In this document: positions 8,851 to 17,533 of the stretch, piece by piece | Position numbering within the stretch: position 1 is the first letter of the stretch | Layout: each line of letters starts with the position of its first letter | Assembly: GCA_964620125.1 (NCBI GenBank) | Contig: CAZUGQ010000001.1 | Span: 1-64,000 of the forward strand | Source: OLB6 sp964620125 | Lineage (GTDB): Bacteria; Bacteroidota; Ignavibacteria; Kapaibacteriales; Kapaibacteriaceae | Direction: 5' to 3' | DNA length: 64,000 bases | Translations under genes and position numbers: made by a program | The notes under the pieces: model-generated | What the model was told of the DNA's origin: nothing | What the model saw: the letters and a program-made list of their open reading frames with translations, nothing else | Databases searched by the model: none

Positions 8851-8983
8851 GTTCCTGAAAGGGGCTTGCCACTCGCGTGGCACTGCTGACTGGTTGTTTC
8901 TGAAATGGGTGTGCCACTTCTCCGTGGCACTGTCAACTGTTTGTTCTTGAAAGGGGCTTGCCACTCGCGTAGTCCGGCTCCTG
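8851..8983. repeat. Three ~42-bp imperfect repeats upstream of rplY
   Basis: Units start near 8851, 8896 and 8943 (period about 45-47 bp) and share a TGAAAGGGGCTTGCCAC core. Units 1 and 2 hold perfect short hairpins: TGCCAC/GTGGCA around a 4-nt loop and GTGCCAC/GTGGCAC around a 6-nt loop. Unit 3 has lost the right arm. On the minus strand they lie 19-150 nt before the rplY start codon. Units 1 and 3 include a four-C variant of the window-wide dispersed word. The rest of 8984-9097 shows nothing recognisable. Confidence 0.75.
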
Positions 8984-9097
8984 TTGTTTTTTACAAGTCT
9001 GTTCACCACACCGTTCACGTCGTTCACCACATGCTATCTACCATACAAGGCCGGAGCTTGTGGTTTCCTCACCTTTTTGCTTCCTCCATCTCCTACC

Positions 9098-10069
9098 CTA
9101 TGCTTGCACCCTCTCGAACAAAGAGCTGATGCTCTGATTCTCATGTGTACGAATGATGGCTTCAGCAAACAAACCTGCTACACTGATAACCTCGATCTTC
9201 GGATGCGTCTCTCGCAAGGGTATGGTATCAGTCACAAACAGCTTGCTTAGCGCTTCGCAGGAAGCAATCCGCTCAACTGCAGGACCACTGAAGACGGGAT
9301 GTGTGCACACACCAATCACTCGCTCTGCACCATTGGCTTTCATTGCTTCGGCACACTTCACAAAGGTGGTTCCCGTGTCGATTAGGTCGTCTACTATGAC
9401 GATGTTCCTACCGCGAACCTCTCCAATGATATTCATCACCTCTGCGTCGTTATGCTTCGGCCGACGTTTGTCCACCACCACCAGGTCTACATCATCGCCC
9501 AACATTTTGGCGTAGGCACGGGCGTTTTTCACGCCACCAACATCCGGCGAGGCCACGGTAACGTTGCCTTCCAAATGCCGCCGAACTACGTCAACCCCAA
9601 CGGTCGAGGCATAGAGGTGGTCAAGTGGTATGTCAAAGAATCCTTGCAATTGCGGAGTATGCAGATCCATCGTGATCACCCTGTTGGCACCTGCCTGCGT
9701 TAACAGATTTGCTACCAACTTGGCTGTTATCGCAACCCGTGGCTGATCCTTTCTGTCCTGCCGTGCATACCCGAAGTATGGGATAACAGCGGTGATACGC
9801 CTTGCAGATGCCCGCTTCGCCGCATCAATCAGCAACAGGAGCTCCATGATGGTGTCGGACGGTGCAAATGTTGACTGCACGATGTACAAGTCAACGCCCC
9901 GCACATTTTCCTCATACTTTACCCACAACTCACCATCACTGAAGTTTCGAATGGTCACCGAAGCAAGCTGCCGATGCGTTGCCAAGGCAATCTTCTCGGC
10001 GATCTCACGATTGGATCGTCCTGCAACGATTTTTACCTCGGCGTTCACGAAGCCTTTGTTGATGTGCAA
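9098..10069 (-). CDS. prs: Ribose-phosphate pyrophosphokinase
   Basis: This 323-residue protein carries the PRPP synthetase features: VKIVAGRSNREIAEKIA at the N-terminus, the ATP-binding YFGYARQDRKD motif, the flexible VVDKRRPKHN loop, and the PRPP-binding loop IVIVDDLIDTGTT. It makes PRPP from ribose-5-phosphate and ATP for nucleotide, His and Trp synthesis. It sits just downstream of tRNA-Gln on the same strand and 265 bp ahead of rplY; a prs-rplY pairing is common in bacteria. Confidence 0.97.
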   Translation of the reverse strand: MHINKGFVNAEVKIVAGRSNREIAEKIALATHRQLASVTIRNFSDGELWVKYEENVRGVDLYIVQSTFAPSDTIMELLLLIDAAKRASARRITAVIPYFGYARQDRKDQPRVAITAKLVANLLTQAGANRVITMDLHTPQLQGFFDIPLDHLYASTVGVDVVRRHLEGNVTVASPDVGGVKNARAYAKMLGDDVDLVVVDKRRPKHNDAEVMNIIGEVRGRNIVIVDDLIDTGTTFVKCAEAMKANGAERVIGVCTHPVFSGPAVERIASCEALSKLFVTDTIPLRETHPKIEVISVAGLFAEAIIRTHENQSISSLFERVQA

Positions 10070-10073
10070 GTTG

Positions 10074-10145
10074 CTGGGGCGGCAGGATTCGAACCTACGA
10101 ATGGCGGAACCAAAATCCGCTGCCTTACCGCTTGGCGACGCCCCA
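10074..10145 (-). tRNA. tRNA-Gln (anticodon TTG)
   Basis: On the minus strand the acceptor stem TGGGGCG pairs with CGCCCCA. The D-arm CGCCAAGCGGTAAGGC, the anticodon loop with TTG, and the T-loop GTTCGAATC are all canonical. It is 72 nt without CCA; the following bases (CAA after the discriminator G) show that CCA is not encoded. It lies 4 bp upstream of prs. Confidence 0.95.
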
Positions 10146-10305
10146 TTCTGAATTCGATACCGTTGGAATGTGAGAATGCGGGATTGTTTGAGTTTCTGAT
10201 GCTGCGCGTTCGGAATTCGCAGGATGGGCTTTTATTAACAATCTTCAATACGTTCCCGTACCCACATTCTCTTCCAAACACGTAGGCCAGACCCTCAAAA
10301 CTGCA

Positions 10306-10599
10306 TCACCGGGTGTCTTGCGCCACAAATGGCAACAGACCCAAATGCCGAGCAAACTTGATTGCACGCGTGAGCCGTCGCTGCTGAAGGGCTGTCACAC
10401 CAGTAATCCGTCGTGGGAGGATCTTGCCTTGGTCGTTCGTGAAACGCCCGAGAAACTTTGGATCCAAATAGTCGATCAGCCGTGACTGCTTAAGAGGGTT
10501 GTTGCGCTTGCGCGGTTGATTGCGCTTTTGCCTGAACGGAGAGTTGATCGTGTTCGGGTTTGGCGCTTGCTGACGCATCGGTGCGTTGTTCATGTTCAT
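10306..10599 (-). CDS. rpsR: 30S ribosomal protein S18
   Basis: The S18 core is clear: IDYLDPKFLGRFTNDQGKILPRR, then TGVTALQQRRLTRAIKFARHLGLLPF. The ~30 residues ahead of it are a low-complexity Asn/Gln/Pro/Arg extension, giving 97 residues against the usual ~75-85. The start codon overlaps the rpmE stop by 4 bp (ATGA), indicating translational coupling. S18 usually neighbours rpsF and rplI; here it is with rpmE instead. Confidence 0.95.
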   Translation of the reverse strand: MNMNNAPMRQQAPNPNTINSPFRQKRNQPRKRNNPLKQSRLIDYLDPKFLGRFTNDQGKILPRRITGVTALQQRRLTRAIKFARHLGLLPFVAQDTR

Positions 10600-10835
10600 T
10601 TGCCTTGATCCTTCGCATCACGCACAGCCTTGGTCTTAGCCATGCGCTTGTTGAAACGGTCAACACGGCCAGCCGTGTCCAATAACATCTGCTTGCCGGT
10701 GTAAAATGGATGACTCTTCGAGTCGATTTCAAGCACCATACGGTCGCCCTTGTAGCAAGACCGCGTCTTGAACGTGGTGCCGTCCGTCATCTGCACCTCG
10801 ATTGTCTTGTATGCGGGATGTATGCCCTTCTTCAC
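10596..10835 (-). CDS. rpmE: 50S ribosomal protein L31 (zinc-free form)
   Basis: I place the start at a GTG at 10835 because it gives the expected KKGIHPAYK N-terminus and is preceded by GAGGT at good spacing; a longer reading frame upstream lacks such support. The 79 residues include SHPFYTGKQ and the RVDRFNKR signature. The CxxC zinc-binding cysteines of the C+ form are absent (only one Cys), so this is a zinc-independent L31. It overlaps rpsR by 4 bp and follows the small DUF4295-like gene by 4 bp. Confidence 0.9.
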   Translation of the reverse strand: MKKGIHPAYKTIEVQMTDGTTFKTRSCYKGDRMVLEIDSKSHPFYTGKQMLLDTAGRVDRFNKRMAKTKAVRDAKDQGK

Positions 10836-10839
10836 GGTC

Positions 10840-11013
10840 TTACCTCGAAATGGAGTTTGCGTCAACCTGGCTGATGTCGTCAACCTTCACAAAACGCTCA
10901 ACGAACTTTACCGTGCCGGTCTCCGAACGGAATGCCTTGATCACCTTCACGCTGATTTTCTGTGGTCCGGACTTCTTCTTGCTCTTGTCGCCGAACGATT
11001 GCTGTTTGGCCAT
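10840..11013 (-). CDS. Small basic protein resembling DUF4295
   Basis: This 57-residue, Lys-rich protein begins MAKQQSFGDKSKKK, followed by VKVIKAFRSETGTVKFVERFV. This resembles the DUF4295 family (a pattern like KVIKxxKSxKTGxYxFxExxV), small proteins encoded beside ribosomal-protein genes in Bacteroidota. It is the first gene of an apparent operon with rpmE and rpsR, so a ribosome-associated role is likely but inferred. The start at 11013 is chosen over an upstream frame because it gives the MAK N-terminus. Confidence 0.65.
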   Translation of the reverse strand: MAKQQSFGDKSKKKSGPQKISVKVIKAFRSETGTVKFVERFVKVDDISQVDANSISR

Positions 11014-11057
11014 GACACCCTCTGGTCGAAATAGGTAGATGGTTTTTCTGAGAACGA

Positions 11058-11088
11058 CAAAGATACGGGCAAGGCTCCAATCCAGCAA
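11058..11088 (-). promoter_or_regulatory. Putative Bacteroidota-type promoter for the rpmE-rpsR operon
   Basis: On the minus strand TTG (11088-11086), a 20-nt spacer and TATCTTTG (11065-11058) match the TTG-N17-23-TAnnTTTG pattern known from Flavobacterium. The predicted leader to the first start codon is about 40 nt. Confidence 0.55.
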
Positions 11089-11159
11089 GAGTACCCACTG
11101 CCAATGGGCAGTGCTGCATAATCGTACCAAGTTCTACCTGCATTCCATGTACCCACCAG

Positions 11160-11187
11160 TTGGAATCAACGCGTCCATGTAGCTTTG
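11160..11187 (+). promoter_or_regulatory. Putative promoter of aspartokinase, leaderless geometry
   Basis: TTG (11160-11162), a 17-nt spacer and TAGCTTTG (11180-11187) match the Bacteroidota promoter pattern. The box ends only 6 nt before the ATG at 11194, so the transcript would start at or very near the start codon. Confidence 0.5.
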
Positions 11188-11193
11188 TCCACC

Positions 11194-12426
11194 ATGTCCG
11201 CCCCTTCCATTTCAGTTGTAAAATTCGGTGGAGCCGTTCTGCGGTCGGCCGAGGGCTTCCGGCGTATGCTGGGTATCGTCCAGTCGCTGCTTGCTGCAGA
11301 TTCAGCAGAGACACCAACACAGTCGGCCCCGCCCATTGCTGCTCCACCCTCTACAGCCACTGCGAAGGCACCGAATCCACGGATTCTCATCGTTGTCTCT
11401 GCCTTTGCATCTACCACGCGAAACCTGGAGCAAATGGCGCGAGAGGCTTTGATTGGGAAGGGGGCTCTGGCACAATCCCTGCTGGAGGAAGTGCTTGATC
11501 TGCACCGAGGATTCATGAGGGACGTGCTTACTCCCGAAAATGACCCCCTGCCACTCAACGAACTCATATCCAATGTTGGCCTCGAACTACAGCAACTGCT
11601 CGAGGGAGTGGAGGTAACGCGCCAGCTCACGCCAAGAACGCTGGATAAGATCCTGTCATACGGGGAACTGCTTGCACTGCATATCACGCGACACGTTCTT
11701 AGCTGGAATGGCGTTGATGCCGGATGGACGGATGCACGACGAGTGATCGTAACGGATGACAGTTTTGGTGAGGCACGTCCACTACCAGAAAAGTCTCGTG
11801 TGATGATTCACGAAAGCCTAAAGCCCCTTCTCGAATCACATGCATGCGTACTCGTTCAAGGGTTCGTTGGAGCAACGGAAGATGGTGTGGTAACAACCAT
11901 GGGAAGAGAAAGCTCCACGCTAACGGCAACACTGCTGGCTGAACTGCTGCAAGCCAAGGCAGTTACGTTGTATTCCGATGTGGAGGGGGTGCGGTCTGCA
12001 GACCCCCATCAGTTCTCAAACACCGTACCGCGACCATCCATGAGTTATGACCAGGCGGCAATCGCTGCACGGCATGGTCTGAAACTGCTGTACGCCACAA
12101 CAATCGAGCCGGCCAAGCGCGCCGGTCTACCAGTGGAAATTGTGAGTGCGGAACATCCACAGGGTGCGAAAACGGTAATCGGACCAACAGGACCCGATGA
12201 ATGTCCAATCGTGTTGCACCAGCCGCACCAGGTGGCCGTTGTTCTTGCCAACCACAGGCGCGTCTTGCAGGTAGTTGGACTGCTTGCGGCTGAATTCCAT
12301 GATTCTGCCTCGTGGAACGTCATCGCCGTCCCAGATGGCCACTCGGTGGTTATCAGCTGTGAAGGCTGTACTACCAAGGCTATAGCAGGTAGGCTTCACG
12401 AATTACTCATCGATCGCATGAACTAG
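11194..12426 (+). CDS. Aspartate kinase
   Basis: The protein (410 residues from the ATG at 11194; an in-frame TTG lies 9 nt upstream) starts ISVVKFGGAVLRS, the aspartokinase nucleotide-binding segment. It continues with IVVSAFASTTRNL, TDARRVIVTDDSFGEA, the VLVQGFVGATEDGVVTTMGR loop and LYSDVEGVRSADP. It phosphorylates aspartate as the first step toward Lys, Thr, Met and diaminopimelate. The C-terminal ~75 residues look like a single degenerate ACT-type regulatory region, shorter than usual, so feedback control may be altered. Residues ~30-50 hold a Thr/Pro/Ala-rich insertion absent from typical enzymes. Confidence 0.88.
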   Translation: MSAPSISVVKFGGAVLRSAEGFRRMLGIVQSLLAADSAETPTQSAPPIAAPPSTATAKAPNPRILIVVSAFASTTRNLEQMAREALIGKGALAQSLLEEVLDLHRGFMRDVLTPENDPLPLNELISNVGLELQQLLEGVEVTRQLTPRTLDKILSYGELLALHITRHVLSWNGVDAGWTDARRVIVTDDSFGEARPLPEKSRVMIHESLKPLLESHACVLVQGFVGATEDGVVTTMGRESSTLTATLLAELLQAKAVTLYSDVEGVRSADPHQFSNTVPRPSMSYDQAAIAARHGLKLLYATTIEPAKRAGLPVEIVSAEHPQGAKTVIGPTGPDECPIVLHQPHQVAVVLANHRRVLQVVGLLAAEFHDSASWNVIAVPDGHSVVISCEGCTTKAIAGRLHELLIDRMN

Positions 12427-12429
12427 CCT

Positions 12430-12666
12430 ATGCCAGTTGAACACACCAAGGTACCAGTGGCAGAATTTACCCCTGGAAGTCTTTACCAGGTAGCCATGAA
12501 TGGTCAGCCACTGTACGTGGCCGAGGTGGTAAAATTCCACGGTGGTTGCTGGGCAGTTGTCCGGGTCCGGGAATGCCTATATGCAGAAATGGCCGATGAA
12601 TATCGGCCAGGTACTGAATTCGAAATCAAGGTTGCTATGTACGAAGTTGTGCCGTTCCCCAGCTAG
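12430..12666 (+). CDS. Small protein of unknown function
   Basis: This 78-residue protein starts 3 bp after aspartokinase on the same strand and is probably translated from the same mRNA. I recognise no family. It reads as a compact beta-rich soluble protein (MNGQPLYVAEVVKFHGGCWAVVRV) with no signal peptide. Its stop codon overlaps the stop of the convergent gene. Confidence 0.55.
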   Translation: MPVEHTKVPVAEFTPGSLYQVAMNGQPLYVAEVVKFHGGCWAVVRVRECLYAEMADEYRPGTEFEIKVAMYEVVPFPS

Positions 12667-13202
12667 CCATCTGAGTTCTGCTCCTCAAGCTTCGTTGCAA
12701 CCTTCTTCAAGATTAAATCCATCATCCGCTTCTCAAGTATCCCATTACTTGTCCAGAAGTGCACCTGATTTGTTATGAACTCTTCGAATCCGCTGAGTTC
12801 TGCTTTCAGGATGATGCGGGTTTGTCGGATTCCAAGTTCAGTCACGTTCACGCGAAATTGAATACGCCCAGAGATCCAGATTCCACCACGAATCCTGGGG
12901 AGCTCTCCGAATTCTTCCATTTTCTCACGTGTACTGTCCTCACCAGAAGCAATCACGCAATAATCGCTAACGTACAGGCCCTTGTAAAACCCAGTTTCCT
13001 CTACCGGCTCGGTAACCTTCTCCTGCTGAGGCTTCGGACAACCAAACTCCTGCATGGCCTCCTTGACGGCATCCCACACCTTGCCGAACGAAGCATTCAC
13101 TTCTTCCTTGAGTACTACCGGTTCCTGCTCATCACCAGCACACACATTCGAGGTGCTGAGCGCAAACAATCCAACGAGGAGGAGTATGACTGCTGTTCTC
13201 AC
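12663..13202 (-). CDS. Secreted protein of unknown function
   Basis: This 179-residue protein has a clear signal peptide (MRTAVILLLVGLFALSTSNVCAGD) without a confident lipobox. The mature part begins with a segment like periplasmic or outer-membrane assembly proteins (VNASFGKVWDAVKEAMQEFGC), followed by alternating beta strands and a helical C-terminus. The plan vaguely recalls BamC or START-like lipoproteins, but I cannot assign it. It lies 60 bp downstream of smc on the same strand. Confidence 0.6.
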   Translation of the reverse strand: MRTAVILLLVGLFALSTSNVCAGDEQEPVVLKEEVNASFGKVWDAVKEAMQEFGCPKPQQEKVTEPVEETGFYKGLYVSDYCVIASGEDSTREKMEEFGELPRIRGGIWISGRIQFRVNVTELGIRQTRIILKAELSGFEEFITNQVHFWTSNGILEKRMMDLILKKVATKLEEQNSDG

Positions 13203-13262
13203 AGTATGCCTAGGATGGTGACGGACAATGGAGCAAGATGCAATGCGCCAGCAAATATTGTG

Positions 13263-16200
13263 CTATGCTGCCTCCCGAGCGGCATTGGTGGAACGTTCAC
13301 CAAACTTCACGCTCACAACTTTCGAAACGGCTGGCTCTTCCATGGTTACACCGTACAAAGTGTCGGCTGCTTCCATGGTTCGCTTGTTATGTGTAATCAT
13401 CAGGAACTGAGTGTTCTCGGAAAACTTCCTGATGATCTTCAGGTAACGGTCAATGTTGGCATCGTCCAATGGCGCATCCACCTCGTCCAGGATACAGAAG
13501 GGGCTGGGCTTTACGAGATAGATGGCGAACAACAACGCAATAGCCGTAAGGGTCTTCTCACCACCTGAGAGCATTTCAATGCTGTGTGGTCTTTTACCGC
13601 GAGGCTTGGCAATAATCTCCACCTTGCACTCAAGCGGGTCATTTTCTTCGGTTTCAATCATCTGCAAGTCGGCTTCGTCGTCCTCACTGAACAAGAGCTT
13701 GAATAGCTGCGTGAAGTTCTGCCGGATGCTCTCGAATGTGCTGGTGAACAGCTCGCGTGCTGTCTGGTTAATCTCAAGGATGGCCTGTGTAAGGGTTTGC
13801 TCGCTGGATAGGAGATCTGCCAGCTGGGTGCTCATGAACACGAGCCTTTCATTCTCACGTTCGTGCTCCTCCAGCGCCAAGAAGTTCACGTTGCCCATTT
13901 GAGTGAGCTTTCGCCGCAGTTCTTGCGCTTGCTCTCGCAATACATCAGCATTCGGCGATTCCATTGTAGCTACCTGCTCGGCAGCAGAGGCAAGGTCAGT
14001 AGCTTCCAACTCCAGTTCCTGTGCGGAATGGTGTTCCAACTGTTCGATTCGCAACACAGCAGCATTCAGCTTCAAATCTGCATCGTGCTGTTCATTCACT
14101 AGTGCTTCAACAATGCGGCGTTGCTGGCGTACGGCCTCGGTTGCAGCGTGCACTGTTGCGATGGATTCCTGCAAGGTGAATTCCACACTTTGTCGGTTGG
14201 AGGCCACTTCCGTCAAGCTGCCGGTAAGTAAGCCCACCTGCTCACGCGTGCGTTCAATGTCTGCCTTTATCTGATCACGGTCTGCTTGCAATTGCTCCAT
14301 CTCGGCAGCTCGCTGCTCACTGCGCTGACCAATACTAAGATGGTGATTGCTCAAGCGGGATTCATTGGATTGCAAGGATGTGAGCTCACCATCCAGACGA
14401 ACGGCAAGGATCTCTGCTTCGCGCACTTGCAAGAGTGCATGTTCCAGGGTTTGCTCAGCCGTTTTTACACGCTGGTCGAGGTCGTTAGCCACACCGTCCG
14501 CCTGCTCCAAACGACTGTGCACGGCAGACATCTGTTCATCAATGCGCAAGCGTGCATCCTCGTGTGCCTTCAAGTCGCTACGATGTTTATCCGCATCCAT
14601 CAGCATGGACTCACGAGCAGCCTGCAGATCGGCAAGACGTCCCTGCAAGGAATCCAGCTTTTGCTGAACGGTGTTGCGGGCTACGGTTGCCAGACGCACT
14701 ACGTCGGCCAGTGCACGTAGGTCGATGGCCGAATACTCGTCCTTTAGTGCTTGCACTGCAGCCAAGCCCCCTGCCACATCAGCTTCCAGTCGTGCCAACT
14801 CACCGCGCAACTGTTCGATTCGTTCACGCCTTCCCACGCGCACACCTTCAGTGCGCGAGGTGCTGCCTCCACGAACGGCTCCTGCGCGATGGACAACTTC
14901 GCCAGAGAGTGTTACAGCCCTGTCTGCATGACCTTGAGTAACTGCCTTCCACGCGGAGTCAAGGTTGTCGGCAATGACGGTTCTACCTAAAATGCCACGC
15001 ACGGCTCCACGCAGAGTATCGTCGCACGAGACGAGCTCACTTGCCCAGCCATAAATCCCCCCCCCAAGTTCTGCGGCAGGGGGCTCAGGTAGATTCGGTA
15101 TGGCATCGCGGCAAAGAAAGGTGGCCTTCCCAACGTTGTTTTTGGATAAGGCGCTGATTGCCTGATTTGCTTCTTCTCGATTCGCTACCACGAAGTACCG
15201 TGCTGCGTCGCCCAGTGCCGCTTCGATGGCAACACGCAACTCGTCCGAAGTGTTCAACACCTCCGCCAGTGTGTGCTTCTCTCCACTGGGTTGCCACTCG
15301 TCGGAGCTCATCAGGAACTTGGAGCTTTCGGTTGTATCAACAAGCCCAATAAGAAACTCGAGTGAGGCACGCGTATGAGCTTCGGCACTTCTCAGGTTGT
15401 CTAGCCTGATTTGCTGTTCCTCCTGCTGCGCTCGTAGCTCATGCTGTCGAATCCCAGCTTCGTGTAGTCCTTGTTCGGCATTGGTCAGGGCCTGATCGAG
15501 CAACGGCAAGGAGGAGGCTTCATGATCACGTTGTGCTTGCACCTCACGTATGCGAGATGCATTCTGATCCAGGCCTACCTCGGTATCTGCAATACGGCGC
15601 TGCAAATTTTCTGCTTGAAGTCGAATCCTGTCTTGCTCACGTCTGCAATCATTCTGCTCTTGCTGCAATACNNNNNNNNNNNNNNNNNNNNNNNNNNNNN
15701 NNNNNNCTCACGTGCCTCTTCCAGCACTGCTGCGGCATCAGTAGCCGACTGTTTTCGCCGATCGAGTTCCTCGTGAGCGGTGATTACCTGTGTGCCTAGT
15801 TCAGCCAGACGAAGTCGAATATTGTGGAGCTGCTCACTGGTGGAGGTTTGCTCGTTGGCACTTTCCGATTCCTCGTTGGCTAGTCGTTCCAAGGCACGTT
15901 CGGTTGATGCCAAGCGCTCTTCTAGAACGGATACAGTTCTGGTAAGGTCAGCAAGGGCAGACTTTACGCTGGCTTCGCGATCCATCGCCGTTCGAACAAG
16001 GTATTCCGCCGCTTGATGATCGTGTTCAGCCTGCACCACCCACGCTTCCCTGACTGCCAGTTCCGATTCAGCCTGCGCTCTACGTGCGGCTACATCATCG
16101 AGTGAACGTTGTAGCACTGCTCGCGCTTGGGTGGCATCTACATACTCCAGGAAGAACAGCTGCCGCTCCAGTCCTCGAAGCGTTGCCGAGATATCCTGGT

Positions 16201-16843
16201 GCTGCCGTGCCTTCTCCGCCTGCCGCGAAAGTGAGTTTACCGTTTTCTGTACTTCCCGAACGATATCCTGCACTCGCGCTATGTCTCGCTGTGCGGCCTC
16301 CAATTTGCGCTGTGCCTCTTTTCGCCGTGCCTTGTACTTGGTTACTCCTGCAGCTTCCTCAAAGAGATGTCTGCGTTCGTCGGCCTTGTCACTCAGGATC
16401 GTCTCGATCATTTTCAGCTCAATCACGGAATAGGCATTGGCTCCCATGCCTGTATCCATGAAGAGTTCAACGATGTCCTTCAGCCTGCAGGGTGTTCGGT
16501 TAAGGAGGTACTGACTTTCACCACTACGAAACAATCTCCGCGTAATCACTACCTGCGAGTACTCCGTTGGCAGGATGTGTTTGTTGTTCTCAATGGTCAA
16601 GCTCACTTCAGCCATGCCCAGCGGCTTGCGATGCTTGGATCCGTTAAAGATTACATGCTCCATACTATCGGCTCTGAGCATGCTGGTTTTCTGCTCACCC
16701 AGCACCCAGCGGATAGCATCCACGATGTTCGTCTTCCCACAACCGTTCGGGCCCACAATGGCCGTCACACCGTCGTTAAATGAGAGGTCAGTCTTGAGTC
16801 CGAAACTCTTGAAACCAACCATCTCCAGTCGGCTTAGATACAT
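13263..16843 (-). CDS. smc: Chromosome segregation protein SMC (interrupted by assembly gap)
   Basis: The N-terminal part (16843 leftward) starts MYLSRLEMVGFKSFG and holds the Walker A motif GPNGCGKTNI and the coiled-coil arm. The C-terminal part contains the hinge (EWQPSGEKHTLAEVLNT to SGEVVHRAGAVRGG), the return coil, the ABC signature EMLSGGEKTLTAIALLFAIY and the Walker B motif FCILDEVDAPLDDAN. The two parts are in different frames on either side of a run of 35 N at 15672-15706. One gene with a mis-sized gap is far likelier than two genes. The total of about 1,190 residues fits SMC. It condenses and segregates DNA with ScpAB. The coding strand has a G9 tract (15057-15065) in the hinge. Confidence 0.95.
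15672..15706. other. Assembly gap (35 N) within smc
   Basis: Thirty-five undetermined bases. The reading frames on either side differ, so the true missing length is not exactly 35 bp. Confidence 0.99.
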
Positions 16844-16868
16844 TGTTCACTTCTGTGTGTAATAGGCG

Positions 16869-16913
16869 GGAAAACTGCGGAAAATCCAGGTTTCATGGGG
16901 GCAGCAGTTTTCC
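16869..16913. repeat. 10-bp inverted repeat between mreD and smc
   Basis: GGAAAACTGC (16869-16878) and GCAGTTTTCC (16904-16913) are perfect complements separated by 25 bp. They lie after the mreD stop and before the smc start on the minus strand. There is no T-run, so an operator or attenuator role is as likely as termination. Confidence 0.5.
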
Positions 16914-16968
16914 ACAGTGGCGGACGTATGCCTTTGGCGTCCATACGAAACAAGCCTGCCGAAGCCCC

Positions 16969-17496
16969 CTACCACTCCTGACGTCTGTTCACCACCAGCA
17001 TCGGGAAGGCCGCAACAACGGTGGTGTATAGCGTGGTTGCTATGCCGTACGTGAGCACAAACTCAACAAAACTCACTTCCATTGGTCGAACGTAGAAAGC
17101 AAAGTAGAGAAGGTTGTGCACCAGGCCGGCTGCCGATACTACGATGAGAAAGCGATAACTGCCGATGGCGGTTATGCCGAAACCCGGACGGTAGAAGTAG
17201 CCTGCAATGAATCCTGCGATGGTCTTGGCAAGAGCGTTGGTGCCAATCACGTCGGCAGATACAACATCGAACAGCAAGCCACAGGCAAATCCTGCAATTG
17301 TACCGGTGAATTGGCCTTCCACAAGTGCAATCCACACAACGAGAACCAACAGTAGGTCCGGAGTAACACTACCAACGGCAACAAACCGGAGGAACACCAC
17401 ATGTGCTACGGAGAGCAGCATGGCCGCCACTGTATAGGCCACACCCCGCAAGGCAGGATTGGCAAAGGCTGGGGCACGATCGGTGATCTTGGTCAC
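16969..17496 (-). CDS. mreD: Rod shape-determining protein MreD
   Basis: This 175-residue, strongly hydrophobic protein has 5-6 predicted membrane helices and lies directly after mreC. The pattern LLLVLVVWIALVEGQFTGTIAGFACGLLFDV is typical of MreD. The start is GTG at 17496. With MreB and MreC it organises the elongasome for lateral cell-wall growth. Its TAG stop codon is formed from a copy of the dispersed word (16962-16970). A G8 tract (17511-17518) sits in the short gap after mreC. Confidence 0.88.
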   Translation of the reverse strand: MTKITDRAPAFANPALRGVAYTVAAMLLSVAHVVFLRFVAVGSVTPDLLLVLVVWIALVEGQFTGTIAGFACGLLFDVVSADVIGTNALAKTIAGFIAGYFYRPGFGITAIGSYRFLIVVSAAGLVHNLLYFAFYVRPMEVSFVEFVLTYGIATTLYTTVVAAFPMLVVNRRQEW

Positions 17497-17533
17497 GGCT
17501 GATGGCGTTCGGGGGGGGATGGTTGGCTGGGGG

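Noticed and set aside
10836..10883. A longer N-terminus for L31.
   Set aside because: The GTG at 10835 has a good GAGGT site and gives the family N-terminus; the extension has no similarity to L31.
13263..16843. Two separate SMC-like genes.
   Set aside because: The halves complement each other exactly around an assembly gap, with one Walker A and one Walker B; one gene with a mis-sized gap is simpler.
16900..16915. TTTTCCACAG as a DnaA box and possible origin.
   Set aside because: A single one-mismatch box with no cluster, no AT-rich segment and no dnaA/dnaN nearby.
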